Origin: an alpha proteobacterium HIMB59
Lineage (GTDB): Bacteria > Pseudomonadota > Alphaproteobacteria > HIMB59
Assembly: GCA_000299115.1 (NCBI GenBank)
Contig: CP003801.1
Location: 1,116,001 to 1,180,000 of the forward strand
Length of the DNA: 64,000 nt
Reading direction: 5' to 3'
In this document: positions 38,148 to 48,340 of the stretch, piece by piece
Position numbering within the stretch: position 1 is the stretch's first letter
Layout: each line of letters opens with the position of its first letter
The notes under the pieces: generated by a model
The model's database searches: none
What the model was told of the DNA's origin: nothing
What the model saw: the letters and a program-made list of their open reading frames with translations, nothing else
Program-made: the position numbers and the translations under genes

Positions 38148-39402
38148 AAGAAAAATTCTCTACCTCATTGTCACTTAAGAAAAGTTTCTCACCAGTTGAT
38201 CGATTAATAATTTCATATTGATTATTCTGTTCATAATTTTTTCCAATAATCACTGTCCATGGTATTCCCACTAACTCAGAGTCTTTGATCTTTTTGCCAA
38301 GACTTAAATCTCTATCATCTAAAGAAATATTTTTATATTTATTAGAAAGTTTTAGGTATAAATCTTGATCTACAGATAACTTTTCATCCTTTAAAGCGGA
38401 AATTATATTTATTTTAAATGGAGAAATTTGGAAAGGCCACTTAATACCTTTATCATCATGATAGGCCTCAATTATAGCGGCAGTTAATCTTGAAACACCT
38501 ATTCCATAAGATCCCATATGCAAATTAATTCTTTTGCCCTCATTATTCAGCACATAGCATTCTAAAGGATCTGAGTATTTAGTACCAAAATTAAAAATAT
38601 GTCCTACCTCAATCCCTCTTCCAATCACTACATCTGATTTACTTTTATCAATCATTTCATCAGAAGCAGAGTACATGGAAGTAATTTCTTCATAACTTTT
38701 ATCAATGAGATCATCAGATACTAATTTAGAGTCATAAGCTAATTCGCTTTCACCCGTTTTAGCTAAAATTTGAAATTCATGAGATAAATCTCCGCCAATA
38801 GCTCCTGTTGCTGCTTTGACGGGAATGGGTTGCAAGCCCAGATCTAAAAATGTTTGCAAATAGCATTTAAAGAATTTTTTATATGTATCTACAGCGCTCT
38901 CATGATCAAGATCAAAACTATAAGCATCTTTCATTAAAAATTCTCTTCCTCTCATCACACCAAATCTAGGTCTTATTTCATCACGAAATTTCCATTGGAT
39001 GTGATATAGGTATTTTGGTAGACCCTTGTATGAATTTACGTAATCTTTAAATAAATCCGTAATAACTTCCTCATTAGTTGGTCCATAAAGAAGCTCGTTA
39101 TCGTGACGATCATGAATTCTTAGCATTTCTTTACCGTAATCGGGATATCGACCACTTTTTTTCCATAATTCCGATGATTGAATGGTAGACATCAACATTT
39201 CATTACATCCAATACTATCCTGATTTTGACGAACTATTTCTTCAATATTTTTTAAAACTCTAAATCCTAAAGGGAGCCATGTATATATACCGGATGTATG
39301 TTGTCTAATCATAGAGGCTCTCAGCATTAATTGATGAGAAATAATTTGTGCCTCTTTTGGCGACTCTTTTAGGGTATTAAAAAATAAGTTTGAGAGTTTC
39401 AT
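38128..39402 (-). CDS. proS: Prolyl-tRNA synthetase (short form)
   Basis: Class II aminoacyl-tRNA synthetase. 424 aa, the compact alphaproteobacterial/mitochondrial-like form lacking the INS editing insertion. Motif 1 region RQHTSGIYTWLPLGFRVL, motif 2 FRDEIRPRFGVMRGREFLMKDAYSFD, motif 3 GSYGIGVSRL, and a C-terminal anticodon-binding domain. Four-base overlap with the DUF1467 gene upstream. Confidence 0.96.
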   Translation of the reverse strand: MKLSNLFFNTLKESPKEAQIISHQLMLRASMIRQHTSGIYTWLPLGFRVLKNIEEIVRQNQDSIGCNEMLMSTIQSSELWKKSGRYPDYGKEMLRIHDRHDNELLYGPTNEEVITDLFKDYVNSYKGLPKYLYHIQWKFRDEIRPRFGVMRGREFLMKDAYSFDLDHESAVDTYKKFFKCYLQTFLDLGLQPIPVKAATGAIGGDLSHEFQILAKTGESELAYDSKLVSDDLIDKSYEEITSMYSASDEMIDKSKSDVVIGRGIEVGHIFNFGTKYSDPLECYVLNNEGKRINLHMGSYGIGVSRLTAAIIEAYHDDKGIKWPFQISPFKINIISALKDEKLSVDQDLYLKLSNKYKNISLDDRDLSLGKKIKDSELVGIPWTVIIGKNYEQNNQYEIINRSTGEKLFLSDNEVENFSFEQYTP

Positions 39403-39599
39403 TTAAAATATTCAAATATACTATTTTCATATTTTATTAAAAAAAAGGAAATTATTATTGAGATTCCTAGAGATATTAGAAATTTAATACCCAAATAAGA
39501 TTTTTTTGGCATCCCCTCTTCAAATTGAGACCTTTTAATTGGGAGTATGGTCATAAAAATTACCCACCAAACAATAAATAAGAAAAATAAAAACTTCAT
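39399..39599 (-). CDS. DUF1467-family small membrane protein
   Basis: 66 aa with two transmembrane helices (about residues 2-20 and 38-58) around a short polar loop (LPIKRSQFEEGMPKKS). The FIVWWVIFMTILP stretch matches the start of DUF1467 proteins, which are conserved next to proS and lolC in Alphaproteobacteria. Function unknown. It shares 4-bp overlaps with both rnj and proS. In several relatives a methylmalonyl-CoA epimerase gene lies between rnj and this gene; it is absent here. Confidence 0.8.
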   Translation of the reverse strand: MKFLFFLFIVWWVIFMTILPIKRSQFEEGMPKKSYLGIKFLISLGISIIISFFLIKYENSIFEYFK

Positions 39600-41254
39600 A
39601 CGATAGACAAGTGAATGAGCAGTTCTGGTTTAAGAGAAAAATTTTTGGAAAAAGTTTTTTTTGCAATGTCCTCTAATTGATCATGAAGAGAGCGTTCATT
39701 CATTTCATCTTTCATAAACAGTATTTTATTGAGTAAAGACTCTTTAATTTGTTCTTGAATAAATTCTTTGTCAAAATCAAAAGGAAAACCTTTAGTATGC
39801 AACTCAGATTTTAAAATATCTAATTTTTTGTTAAGGATTATATTCAAACTGACAATTCCATTATTTAATATTTTACCTCTCTCAGAAAGGAAGTTCATAT
39901 CCTCAATAATAGAATTCTGAATTACGGGTAATTTTTTTATTACAAATTGATCAATTAGTTTGTGATTTTTATCTTTTAAATCTAATTCACAAAGATCTCC
40001 ACTAAGAAGCAATAATGATTTTTCTATATTTAAATCATGGGCTATCTCTAAATGTTTTTTTAGGTGCAAATATTCACCATGCATAGGAATTAGAGAGATA
40101 GGTTTAACATATTGATAAAACTCTTTAATTTCTTGAATTCCTGGATGACCAGAGACATGAACAAAGTCATCTTCATCTGAAATAATGTTTAAACCTAAAT
40201 AGGAAAAAGAATTTTTAAGATACGAGATAGCCTTTTCATTTCCAGGAATTTCTTTCGATGAAAAAATGATATTATCTTTTGGGCTCAGTTTAATATGATT
40301 GTGAGTATTATTTGCTATTTTAGACAAAGCAGAGTTTTTCTCACCCTGACTCCCTGTACAGATTAAAACAACATTGTCTCTATTATAATCAGCAAAAAGT
40401 TTTTCATTCAATATTTCAAAATTATCAATCAACTTCTCTTCAATGGCTGTTGTTATGGCTCTCTTTATACTTCGACCTACAACAAATATCTTTTTTTTGT
40501 GTTTTAAGGCATTTGAAATAACAGTTTTCAATCTCGCAATATTTGATGAGAAGCATGTAACTATTATCCTTCCATTTAAATCTTCAAATAATCGATCGAA
40601 AGAAGGGTCTAATTCTGACTCTGATCTGGAAATTTCTTTAACACCGGCATTAGTTGAGTCACCAATTAATAAGTCAATATTCTCCTCTTTAAGGATTTTA
40701 AAATTATCATAATCAAAGGGATCGCCAGTCACTGGATTTTTGTCAATTTTCCAATCTCCCGTATGGTAGATATTGCCATCATTAGTTTTAAAAAATATAC
40801 CTGTAGGATCTGGAATTGAGTGAGTTGTAGGAATTAATTGAAAAGAAAAGTTTTTAAAAGAAATTTCTTGATAACTTTTAATGATATGGAATTTTTTTTC
40901 GAAATCAGGAATTCTTTTAAATTTATGTTTGATATATGCGTAAGTAAACTGATTACAATAAATTGGAAAATCGATCTTATCAAAATAGTATTCAAGACCA
41001 CCGACGTGATCCTCATGTGCATGGGTCAATATCATCGCTTTTGGTTTAATAGAAGGATTTAAGAAGATGTAGGGATCAGGAATAGTAATATCAACACCAG
41101 GCAAGCTATCATCAGCAAAAGAAATTCCAGCATCCACAATTATTTGCTCACCTTTAAATGAATATAAATAATTATTTCCCCCTATTTCTCCTATGCCGCC
41201 AATGGGTAAGAAAAAAGATTGGTTTTTAGAATTTAATATATCTAAGTTACTCAT
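39596..41254 (-). CDS. rnj: Ribonuclease J
   Basis: Metallo-beta-lactamase/beta-CASP ribonuclease acting in RNA processing and 5'-3' decay. 552 aa. Metal-binding THAHEDHVGG, IPTTHSIPDPTGIFF, HTGDWKID, GDSTNAG and the beta-CASP HVSGHPG motif are visible, with PMHGEYLHL near residue 380. Occurs in the rnj-coaX-birA-nuoN arrangement typical of Alphaproteobacteria. Overlaps coaX by 4 bp. Confidence 0.94.
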   Translation of the reverse strand: MSNLDILNSKNQSFFLPIGGIGEIGGNNYLYSFKGEQIIVDAGISFADDSLPGVDITIPDPYIFLNPSIKPKAMILTHAHEDHVGGLEYYFDKIDFPIYCNQFTYAYIKHKFKRIPDFEKKFHIIKSYQEISFKNFSFQLIPTTHSIPDPTGIFFKTNDGNIYHTGDWKIDKNPVTGDPFDYDNFKILKEENIDLLIGDSTNAGVKEISRSESELDPSFDRLFEDLNGRIIVTCFSSNIARLKTVISNALKHKKKIFVVGRSIKRAITTAIEEKLIDNFEILNEKLFADYNRDNVVLICTGSQGEKNSALSKIANNTHNHIKLSPKDNIIFSSKEIPGNEKAISYLKNSFSYLGLNIISDEDDFVHVSGHPGIQEIKEFYQYVKPISLIPMHGEYLHLKKHLEIAHDLNIEKSLLLLSGDLCELDLKDKNHKLIDQFVIKKLPVIQNSIIEDMNFLSERGKILNNGIVSLNIILNKKLDILKSELHTKGFPFDFDKEFIQEQIKESLLNKILFMKDEMNERSLHDQLEDIAKKTFSKNFSLKPELLIHLSIV

Positions 41255-41988
41255 TTTTTAATCATTCGGTGATAAAGAGAAATGCCTAAAAGAGTTAAGT
41301 CTTCTTTATACAAATATTGGATTTGATTATTAAGCACATTGCTAGCATATCCACCTGTAAAAATCACTTTAAAATTTGAATTAAATTTTCTTTTGATTAT
41401 TTTGATATATCCATCAATCATGGTATTATAACCAGTATTAAAACCAGACAAAAGTGCATCTTTTGTATTTTTACCAAAAACTTTATTTGAATTTTCTAAT
41501 TTTATTTTTTTTATTCCTGATGCTAGATCGACTAAATTAGCATAGGAAGTAGTCAAACCAGGAAGAATAACACCACCAAAATATTTATTTTTTTTTACAA
41601 TATCTAGCGTTGTAGCGGTCCCCAAATCAATAATGATAAAATCCTCTTTATTGGGGAAAAGATGATTTACTGAAAGAACATTAATTATCCTATCTATGCC
41701 AAGTTGTCGTAAATTTACAGAAGAATGAACAAATGATTTTAAAAGTCTTTTTTGAATAAAATAAAAATTTTTTTTATTTGAAAAAGTTTTCTTTAAATAT
41801 TCATCAACTTCTGGAACGACCGAACATATGGATATATTTTTATACTTTTGTAAATCTTTTGAAAAAAATGCTTTAATTTCACTTAACTTCCCTTTGGAAT
41901 ATCTAATCTTGCGAGTAGAACCAATAGAATTCTCTAAAAAAGTGACTTTTTTAATAGAAGTATTTCCAATATCGATAGCTAAATTCAT
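41251..41988 (-). CDS. coaX: Type III pantothenate kinase
   Basis: First step of CoA synthesis from pantothenate. 245 aa. ASKHA-fold phosphate motif AIDIGNTSIK at the N-terminus, RQLGIDRI, DLGTATTLDIV, GGVILPGLTTSYANLVDLASGI and the C-terminal VIFTGGYA are all present. Four-base overlaps with birA (upstream) and rnj (downstream). Confidence 0.95.
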   Translation of the reverse strand: MNLAIDIGNTSIKKVTFLENSIGSTRKIRYSKGKLSEIKAFFSKDLQKYKNISICSVVPEVDEYLKKTFSNKKNFYFIQKRLLKSFVHSSVNLRQLGIDRIINVLSVNHLFPNKEDFIIIDLGTATTLDIVKKNKYFGGVILPGLTTSYANLVDLASGIKKIKLENSNKVFGKNTKDALLSGFNTGYNTMIDGYIKIIKRKFNSNFKVIFTGGYASNVLNNQIQYLYKEDLTLLGISLYHRMIKK

Positions 41989-42671
41989 ATCAATTCACCT
42001 AAAAAAATATTTTCATAACGACCCTGTAACTTTATACGTAAGGAAAGATCATTTAGAACCTCAATAATTTCAATATTATTTTGATTAAAGTGGGGATGAT
42101 TAACTCTAAATTTTTTTAAAAGATGACCGTTTAAATATTTTACTAAATAGGCACTAGATATATGCGAGTTTAAATGGCTATCTATGAACTTTAGAAGCTG
42201 TGAAGAGACTTCAAGAATAGGGAATTTTTGATTTAAAATTTTTGAAAGAGAGATTGATGTTTTAATTGGCTGGCTATTAAGGTTAAAACCGATTCCAGTT
42301 TGAATATAGCTTTTATTTCCGATTATTTTAGAGGTTGAAACCACACCACAAATTTTTTTATCATTATAATATAAATCATTGGGCCATTTATATTTAAATT
42401 TGATGCCATAATTTTTAGAAAAAAATCTGTGAATTAAATAACAAACATAAAAACTATTTTTTAAAATTTCATCCGTATTTTTGTTTTGGTTAATAGTGAG
42501 ATAGATATTGCCTCTTGGACTATTCCATTTCTTAGTGCCTCTTCCCACACCCGCAGTTTGTTCGTAGGATTGGACAGCTATATTGTTTTTTTCAACTAAC
42601 GAAAAATTGCTCTGATTATCAAAAATTTTATTAAAAGTCGTGTTGGTTGAGTCAAATAATACTTTATACAA
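41985..42671 (-). CDS. birA: Biotin--protein ligase (catalytic domain only)
   Basis: Attaches biotin to carboxyl carrier proteins. 228 aa, without the N-terminal DNA-binding domain of E. coli BirA, so no repressor role is expected. Biotin-binding motif SYEQTAGVGRGTKKWNSPRGNIY, KWPNDLYYNDKKICGVV, and QTGIGFNLN are canonical. Follows nuoN by two bases on the same strand. Confidence 0.93.
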   Translation of the reverse strand: MYKVLFDSTNTTFNKIFDNQSNFSLVEKNNIAVQSYEQTAGVGRGTKKWNSPRGNIYLTINQNKNTDEILKNSFYVCYLIHRFFSKNYGIKFKYKWPNDLYYNDKKICGVVSTSKIIGNKSYIQTGIGFNLNSQPIKTSISLSKILNQKFPILEVSSQLLKFIDSHLNSHISSAYLVKYLNGHLLKKFRVNHPHFNQNNIEIIEVLNDLSLRIKLQGRYENIFLGELI

Positions 42672-42673
42672 AT

Positions 42674-44062
42674 TTAATTAAATAAAGAGTCAACAAGATT
42701 AATTAATGGATCTGGATAAAAGAAAAATAAGGTAATAATTATGGCTGAAAAGATGAATATAAATGAACTAAGCCTATTATTATCTAATAATAGTTCTGTT
42801 TCAGACTCATTGAAAAACATATTCTTAATTACTGATAAATAATAAAATGCAGCAATAACGGAACTTATAACAGCTATGACAGACAAGATATAGAAACCTT
42901 CGTTAATAGAGGCTGATAAAATAAAAAACTTAGCAAAAAAGCCTGCAAATGGTGGGATCCCTGCTAAAGAGAATAAAAATACTAGCATCGAGATTGCCTT
43001 TGATCTTGATGAAGCCTTTAGTCCATTTAATCCAATTAAGAGAGTTATTTCTCCCTCGGAAGTACGTAAATTTAAGATAACTGAAAACACACCAAAAGTT
43101 GTGATTAGATAAATAATTAAATAAAAGAAAATAGTTCCCTCAGACATATATTGATAACTCATAATTGCTAAAAGCATAAAGCCAATATGATTAATAGAGC
43201 TAAAAGCTAAAAGTCTTTTAATAATTTTTTGTGTAATTGCGCCATATACTCCTACTAATAGAGAAATTGCACATACTATTTGAAAGATATAGTGAAGGGA
43301 CTCAATTTTGGGAATGTTCAACTCGTGGTAAATTCTAAATAAGAAAATTAAAGAAGCAAACTTAGGCAAAGTGGCAAAAAACAAGGTTGAAATTGTCGGT
43401 GATCCTTCATAAACATCCGGGGTCCAAATATGAAATGGGGCAGCCGATACTTTAAAGAAGAGTGCGATTAAAACTAAAGCCAAACCTACCTCACTAATAG
43501 TAGAATAATTATCTAAATTTTGAAAAGAGAATGAAGCTGTATCAAAGTAAATCATCGAGATACCAAATAATAAAAATCCTGAAGATAAAGCGCCTAAAGA
43601 AAAATATTTAATACCTGCTTCATTGGAATTTAAATTTTTAGTGTTAAATGCCGCCATTAGATAAAGAGACAATGATTGAAGTTCTAAACCAATAAAGGCT
43701 GTTAAAAAATTATTACTGGAGATAAGTACGAAAGAACCAAGAATAGCAAAAAGAATAAAAAGTATATATTCATAGCGAAATAAATTTTCATTTTTAAGAG
43801 GCCTTCGAGAAAGTAGGATGAAAACTATTGAGCCAATCGATAAAATAATTTTTGAAAGTAAAATTAAATTTATTGTATTTAAAGAATATAGAGAGTTTTG
43901 GTAGAGGCTATGTCCTTTTAATATCAAAAAAATAGTTAATAAGCTAAATCCTGAAGCATTAATTGTAATTGTTGCTCCCCTGTTCAAAATACCAAAGGTT
44001 ATAGAAATTAAAATTAAAGCTAAAATAAATATCTCTGGAGCAAATGAGTAAAAATCAATCAT
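42674..44062 (-). CDS. nuoN: NADH-quinone oxidoreductase subunit N
   Basis: Antiporter-like membrane subunit of complex I. 462 aa, about 14 transmembrane helices. Typical blocks: FIGLELQSLSLYLMAAF, KYFSLGALSSGFLLFG, KVSAAPFHIWTPDVYEGSPT, FSSINHIGFMLLAI, and LAGIPPFAGFFAKFF. Last gene of the nuoA-N operon; shares one base with nuoM. Confidence 0.97.
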   Translation of the reverse strand: MIDFYSFAPEIFILALILISITFGILNRGATITINASGFSLLTIFLILKGHSLYQNSLYSLNTINLILLSKIILSIGSIVFILLSRRPLKNENLFRYEYILFILFAILGSFVLISSNNFLTAFIGLELQSLSLYLMAAFNTKNLNSNEAGIKYFSLGALSSGFLLFGISMIYFDTASFSFQNLDNYSTISEVGLALVLIALFFKVSAAPFHIWTPDVYEGSPTISTLFFATLPKFASLIFLFRIYHELNIPKIESLHYIFQIVCAISLLVGVYGAITQKIIKRLLAFSSINHIGFMLLAIMSYQYMSEGTIFFYLIIYLITTFGVFSVILNLRTSEGEITLLIGLNGLKASSRSKAISMLVFLFSLAGIPPFAGFFAKFFILSASINEGFYILSVIAVISSVIAAFYYLSVIKNMFFNESETELLLDNNRLSSFIFIFSAIIITLFFFYPDPLINLVDSLFN

Positions 44063-45516
44063 TAAAGTATTCCTATGGATATACTGGCGTCAATCATGTC
44101 AAAAAGAAGTTTTGGATAAACACCTAGTAAAATTGTTAAAAAGGCCAAACAAGTAAAATAAAAAATTTCAATACTTGTCAAATCTGTAAGTTTTTTTATG
44201 TCAGCTTTTACATCTCCAAAATTTACATTCTTATATAAAAGCAGCATATACGAGGCCCCTAAGATAACACCTACAGCAGTAAAAATTGTTAAATATACGT
44301 TAACACTGATAGTGGACATGATTACAAGGAATTCTCCCACAAATCCACTTGTCCCTGGTAAACCTACTGAGGAAAGCATAAATACCATAAAGAAAAAAGA
44401 ATATCTTGGCATAATATTTGTCACCCCACTGTAATCGGCAATCATACGAGTATGATGTCTCTCATAGACAACTCCAACAATTAAAAATAAAGCGGCAGAG
44501 ACTATTCCATGGCTAATCATTTGAAAATATGCCCCATTCATTCCGTCTTGAGTTAAGGTAAATATTCCAATTGTCACAAAACCCATATGCGCTACGGAGG
44601 AGTAAGCAATCATTTTTTTCATATCCGTTTGGCGAAGCGCAACAATCGAAGTGTAAACTATAGCGATACAACTCAAGCTAAAAATTAAGGGTTGAAAATA
44701 ATAAGATGCAAATTCGAAAAAAGGTATAGATAGCCTCATAAATCCATAAGCACCTAACTTCAATAGGACTCCTGCAAGAATTACTGATCCACTTGTTGGT
44801 GCTTGAACGTGGGCATCCGGTAGCCAAGTATGAAATGGAAACATCGGGACCTTTACCGCAAAAGATGCAAAAAAGCATAAAAAGAGAATTAGTTGAATAT
44901 TTTCAGCAAAAACAAATTTTGAAATGATTTCAATATTTCCTGTGTTGGTAATTGAAATAATATAAATAATGGCAAGTAGCATTAAAACGGAACCAGCTAA
45001 AGTGTATAAAAAGAACTTGAAGGTTGCGTAAAGTCTATTTTCTCCACCCCAAATACCAATAATCAAAAACATTGGGATTAAAACAGCTTCAAAAAATACG
45101 TAGAAAATTACTAAGTCAACACTAACAAAGACGCCAATGATAAAACTCTCTAATAAAAGAAAATAAATAACAAATTCTTTAACTCGATTTTGAATTGAAT
45201 TCCAAGAGCAAAGAAGACAAATGGGGACTAAAAATGTAGTTAAAAGAATAAGGGGTATTGAAACACCGTCTACACCTAAATAATAATTTATATCAAATTT
45301 ATCAAACCAAGTATGATACTCCGTGAATTGATATCCATTTTGAGATTTGTCATAAAAAATTGGAAGTAATAAACTTAGAAGAAATTCACCTGTCGTAATC
45401 CAAAGACCTGAAGCAAATATTGTTTTATTCTTTAACTGGGTGCTATTTGATAGTGAGAGTGTGAGAGCTCCAATTAAGGGAGTTAAGATAAGAAGTGATA
45501 AAATTGGAAAATTCAT
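44062..45516 (-). CDS. nuoM: NADH-quinone oxidoreductase subunit M
   Basis: Antiporter-like proton-pumping subunit. 484 aa. Motifs: GVDGVSIPLILLTTFL, FYVFFEAVLIPMFLIIGIWGG, KVPMFPFHTWLPDAHVQAPT, GGFM-type KLGAYGFMRLS, YSSVAHMGFVTIG, GLPGTSGFVGEF. Two bases... its stop is shared with nuoN's start and it begins just downstream of nuoL (one base between the genes). Confidence 0.97.
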   Translation of the reverse strand: MNFPILSLLILTPLIGALTLSLSNSTQLKNKTIFASGLWITTGEFLLSLLLPIFYDKSQNGYQFTEYHTWFDKFDINYYLGVDGVSIPLILLTTFLVPICLLCSWNSIQNRVKEFVIYFLLLESFIIGVFVSVDLVIFYVFFEAVLIPMFLIIGIWGGENRLYATFKFFLYTLAGSVLMLLAIIYIISITNTGNIEIISKFVFAENIQLILFLCFFASFAVKVPMFPFHTWLPDAHVQAPTSGSVILAGVLLKLGAYGFMRLSIPFFEFASYYFQPLIFSLSCIAIVYTSIVALRQTDMKKMIAYSSVAHMGFVTIGIFTLTQDGMNGAYFQMISHGIVSAALFLIVGVVYERHHTRMIADYSGVTNIMPRYSFFFMVFMLSSVGLPGTSGFVGEFLVIMSTISVNVYLTIFTAVGVILGASYMLLLYKNVNFGDVKADIKKLTDLTSIEIFYFTCLAFLTILLGVYPKLLFDMIDASISIGIL

Positions 45517-45517
45517 T

Positions 45518-47434
45518 TTATGAAACTGAAATATAAAAAATAATTGTTATAAATAGAGTAAAGCCTGTGATGATAATGAAGGTGTAATCAAAAATAAAAC
45601 CTGATTGAAACCTTTTACAAGCTTTAGCGATAGTTGATACCACAGAAGCACTACCATTTGGTAAAAAACGATCAATAAATCCTTGATCTATTTTATTCCA
45701 TAAGAATTTACCTAAATCATAGATCGGATTAACAAATACTTTGTTATAAAGCTCATCAAAATACCATTTATTAAGTACGAATTGATATATTGATTTAAAT
45801 TGAGATTTAAGATTTTCTAGCTTTTGCAAATTAAAGCCATAATAGTAAACAGCTAAAGCAACACCGATTGCCACAATAGACTTTGATAAGATGGTAAAAA
45901 TTGAAGAGTATGAGTGTTTTTCATTAGCTAAATAAATTATCCCATTCCAAAACTCTTTTGATTCATATCCGGCGAGAAGATTATTTAAAAAGTATCCTGC
46001 AAAAATTGCGCCAATTGATAATAATAAAAGCGGCGTTAACATCAAAACACCTGACTCATGAACTTTGTTATAGTCATAATCACCTTTATACTCACCATGG
46101 AAAACTTTAAATATTAATCTAAAAGAATAAAAAGCTGTCATCGCAGATACGATAGCAAGGATGATATAAACAAGTGAACCTAGTTGATCTAAATTGAAAG
46201 AAGAACTCAAAATTAAGTCTTTAGAAAAATAGCCAGAAGAATAAGGAAAACCAATTATTGCTAAGGTTCCAATCCACATCATAATTGCAGTAATTTTCAT
46301 CTTAGAAAATAAATTACCCATCTTGTCCATGTCTTGTTCATCATGAACTCCATGAATAACAGAACCAGAAGATAAAAATAACAGAGCCTTGAAATATCCA
46401 TGAGTTATTAAATGGAAAATCGCTATGTTAAATGCACCTAGACCACAAGCGACAAACATAAAACCTAGTTGGCTACATGTAGAATAAGCAATAACTTTTT
46501 TAATATCTTTTTGAAAAAAACCAACCGATGCAGCAAAAAAAGCAGTGAGCAATCCAATGATTAAGATAAATGTCATGACAAAGTTGGACATCACCATCAA
46601 CTCAGAAAATCTTACAGTAAGAAACACGCCTGCCGTCACCATAGTTGCCGCATGAATTAAGGCTGAAACGGGAGTTGGGCCTTCCATAGCATCTGGGAGC
46701 CATGTGTGAAAACCAAATTGAGCAGATTTACCCATTGCACCAATAAATAAGAAGAAACATGCAAAAGTGAGAGTATCTATGCTAAAGCCAAAGAAACTAA
46801 TTTTAAATAAAGGAAGGTACTCTCGGTTTTGAACTATTTCATTGATCGATAGAGTATCTAAGAAGATGTATAGGGTAGCTATACCAATTAAAAAACCAAA
46901 ATCCGCTACTCTGTTAACTAAAAATGCTTTCATTGCAGCTAGGTTTGCTGATTTTTTATGATGCCAAAAACCAATTAATAGATAAGAAGCTAAACCTACT
47001 CCCTCCCAGCCAAAGAAAAGCTGAATAAGATTGTCACTGACGACTAAAGCGACCATACAAAAAGTAAATAAACTTAAATAAGTCATAAAACGAGTTTTCG
47101 ACTTATCGTGAGCCATATATTCAATAGAATAAATATGAACAAGAGCCGAGACTGTCAGAACTAGCGTTAGCATGATCAAAGTTAATGAATTGACTGCGAT
47201 CCCCCAGTTAAAAAATTGACCTGAAATTAATAACCAATCTAAAACGGGAATAATGACTTCAGATGAACCAGAGCTATAAAAATTAATAAAGAAATACCAG
47301 CTGAGAATTGCAGATAGAGAAATTAAACCAGATGAAATAACTTGAGCAAATCTTTCACCAAAAAAAATACCAGAAGGATAAGTGACTATCGTTGATAGCA
47401 GAGGTAAGAAAAAAAGAAGTTTGTAGCTAAGCAT
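45518..47434 (-). CDS. nuoL: NADH-quinone oxidoreductase subunit L
   Basis: Distal antiporter-like subunit with the long lateral helix. 638 aa. Motifs: GWEGVGLASYLLIGFWHHK, NRVADFGFLIG, GKSAQFGFHTWLPDAMEGPTPVSALIHAATMVTAGV, STCSQLGFMFVACG, THGYFKALLFLSSGSVIHG, GFPYSSGYFSKD. Overlaps nuoK by one base (TAATG-type). Confidence 0.97.
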   Translation of the reverse strand: MLSYKLLFFLPLLSTIVTYPSGIFFGERFAQVISSGLISLSAILSWYFFINFYSSGSSEVIIPVLDWLLISGQFFNWGIAVNSLTLIMLTLVLTVSALVHIYSIEYMAHDKSKTRFMTYLSLFTFCMVALVVSDNLIQLFFGWEGVGLASYLLIGFWHHKKSANLAAMKAFLVNRVADFGFLIGIATLYIFLDTLSINEIVQNREYLPLFKISFFGFSIDTLTFACFFLFIGAMGKSAQFGFHTWLPDAMEGPTPVSALIHAATMVTAGVFLTVRFSELMVMSNFVMTFILIIGLLTAFFAASVGFFQKDIKKVIAYSTCSQLGFMFVACGLGAFNIAIFHLITHGYFKALLFLSSGSVIHGVHDEQDMDKMGNLFSKMKITAIMMWIGTLAIIGFPYSSGYFSKDLILSSSFNLDQLGSLVYIILAIVSAMTAFYSFRLIFKVFHGEYKGDYDYNKVHESGVLMLTPLLLLSIGAIFAGYFLNNLLAGYESKEFWNGIIYLANEKHSYSSIFTILSKSIVAIGVALAVYYYGFNLQKLENLKSQFKSIYQFVLNKWYFDELYNKVFVNPIYDLGKFLWNKIDQGFIDRFLPNGSASVVSTIAKACKRFQSGFIFDYTFIIITGFTLFITIIFYISVS

Positions 47435-47745
47435 TAATCTCTTAACTGATTGATCTTTGTAACATCAATCTCTCCCTTGTTTCTGAAATAAATCACTAAA
47501 ATTGCAAGTCCTATAGCGGCTTCTGCAGCCGCAATTGTCAGAATAAAAATTGAAAATACTTGGCCATTAATATCATTTAGAAAAACAGAAGCGGAAACAA
47601 AATTAATATTAGCGGCTAATAAAATAATCTCAATGCACATTAAGATTAAAATCATATTTCTTCTGTTTAGAAAAAGTCCAAAACAGCCAATGATAAAAAC
47701 AATCAATGATAAAATAAAAAAGTGATTATAAGTAAGACTACTCAT
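47434..47745 (-). CDS. nuoK: NADH-quinone oxidoreductase subunit K
   Basis: Small three-helix membrane subunit. 103 aa. Helix 2 carries the conserved membrane Glu in CIEIILLAANINFV and helix 3 the second one in AAAEAAIGLAILV. Overlaps nuoJ by 8 bp. Confidence 0.96.
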   Translation of the reverse strand: MSSLTYNHFFILSLIVFIIGCFGLFLNRRNMILILMCIEIILLAANINFVSASVFLNDINGQVFSIFILTIAAAEAAIGLAILVIYFRNKGEIDVTKINQLRD

Positions 47746-48340
47746 TATAATTTACACCCTCACCTGACTTAGTCTCAACTAATTGAATTCGATCTTTAGA
47801 ATATGTTGTATTTTGCTTGTCAATATTTTGTCTTTTAATTGATGGACGGTAAACGTGAGTCAAAACAATAGCCCCGATCATGGCTAATAGCAGGACAACA
47901 CCACTTAATTGAAAATCAATAAAGTACTTAGTGTATAAAACATTACCTATTTCCTCAGTATTATTAGAAGATCGAACTATTTCATTAAGATTTGACTTTG
48001 AACTCTTAAAGACAGTCAGATAAATGATTTCAGCTAAAATAACACCTGCAAATAGTAAAGCTAAGGGAATGTATCTTTTAATATTGAACATTAAGGTGGT
48101 AATTTGAATATCTAACATCATCACCACAAATAAAAAAAGAATTGCAACAGCGCCGATATAAACGATGGCCAAAATAATTCCTACAAATTCTGCGCCAATT
48201 AAAATAAATAAAAAAGTAGAATTTAAAAAAGCTAAAACCAAAAATAAAACTGAGTTAACGGGATTTTTTGAAAAAATGACAGAAATACATGTCACTATTA
48301 AAAAAGATGCAAAAAAATAAAAAGTCCCTAAAAGAAACAT
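47738..48340 (-). CDS. nuoJ: NADH-quinone oxidoreductase subunit J
   Basis: Five-helix membrane subunit, 200 aa. Conserved features: NPVNSVLFLVLAFLNSTFLFILIGAEF, IVYIGAVAILFLFVVMMLD with the helix-3 region important for coupling, and LLAMIGAIVLTH. The C-terminal 40 residues are a polar tail. Shares one base with nuoI and 8 bp with nuoK. Confidence 0.95.
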   Translation of the reverse strand: MFLLGTFYFFASFLIVTCISVIFSKNPVNSVLFLVLAFLNSTFLFILIGAEFVGIILAIVYIGAVAILFLFVVMMLDIQITTLMFNIKRYIPLALLFAGVILAEIIYLTVFKSSKSNLNEIVRSSNNTEEIGNVLYTKYFIDFQLSGVVLLLAMIGAIVLTHVYRPSIKRQNIDKQNTTYSKDRIQLVETKSGEGVNYNE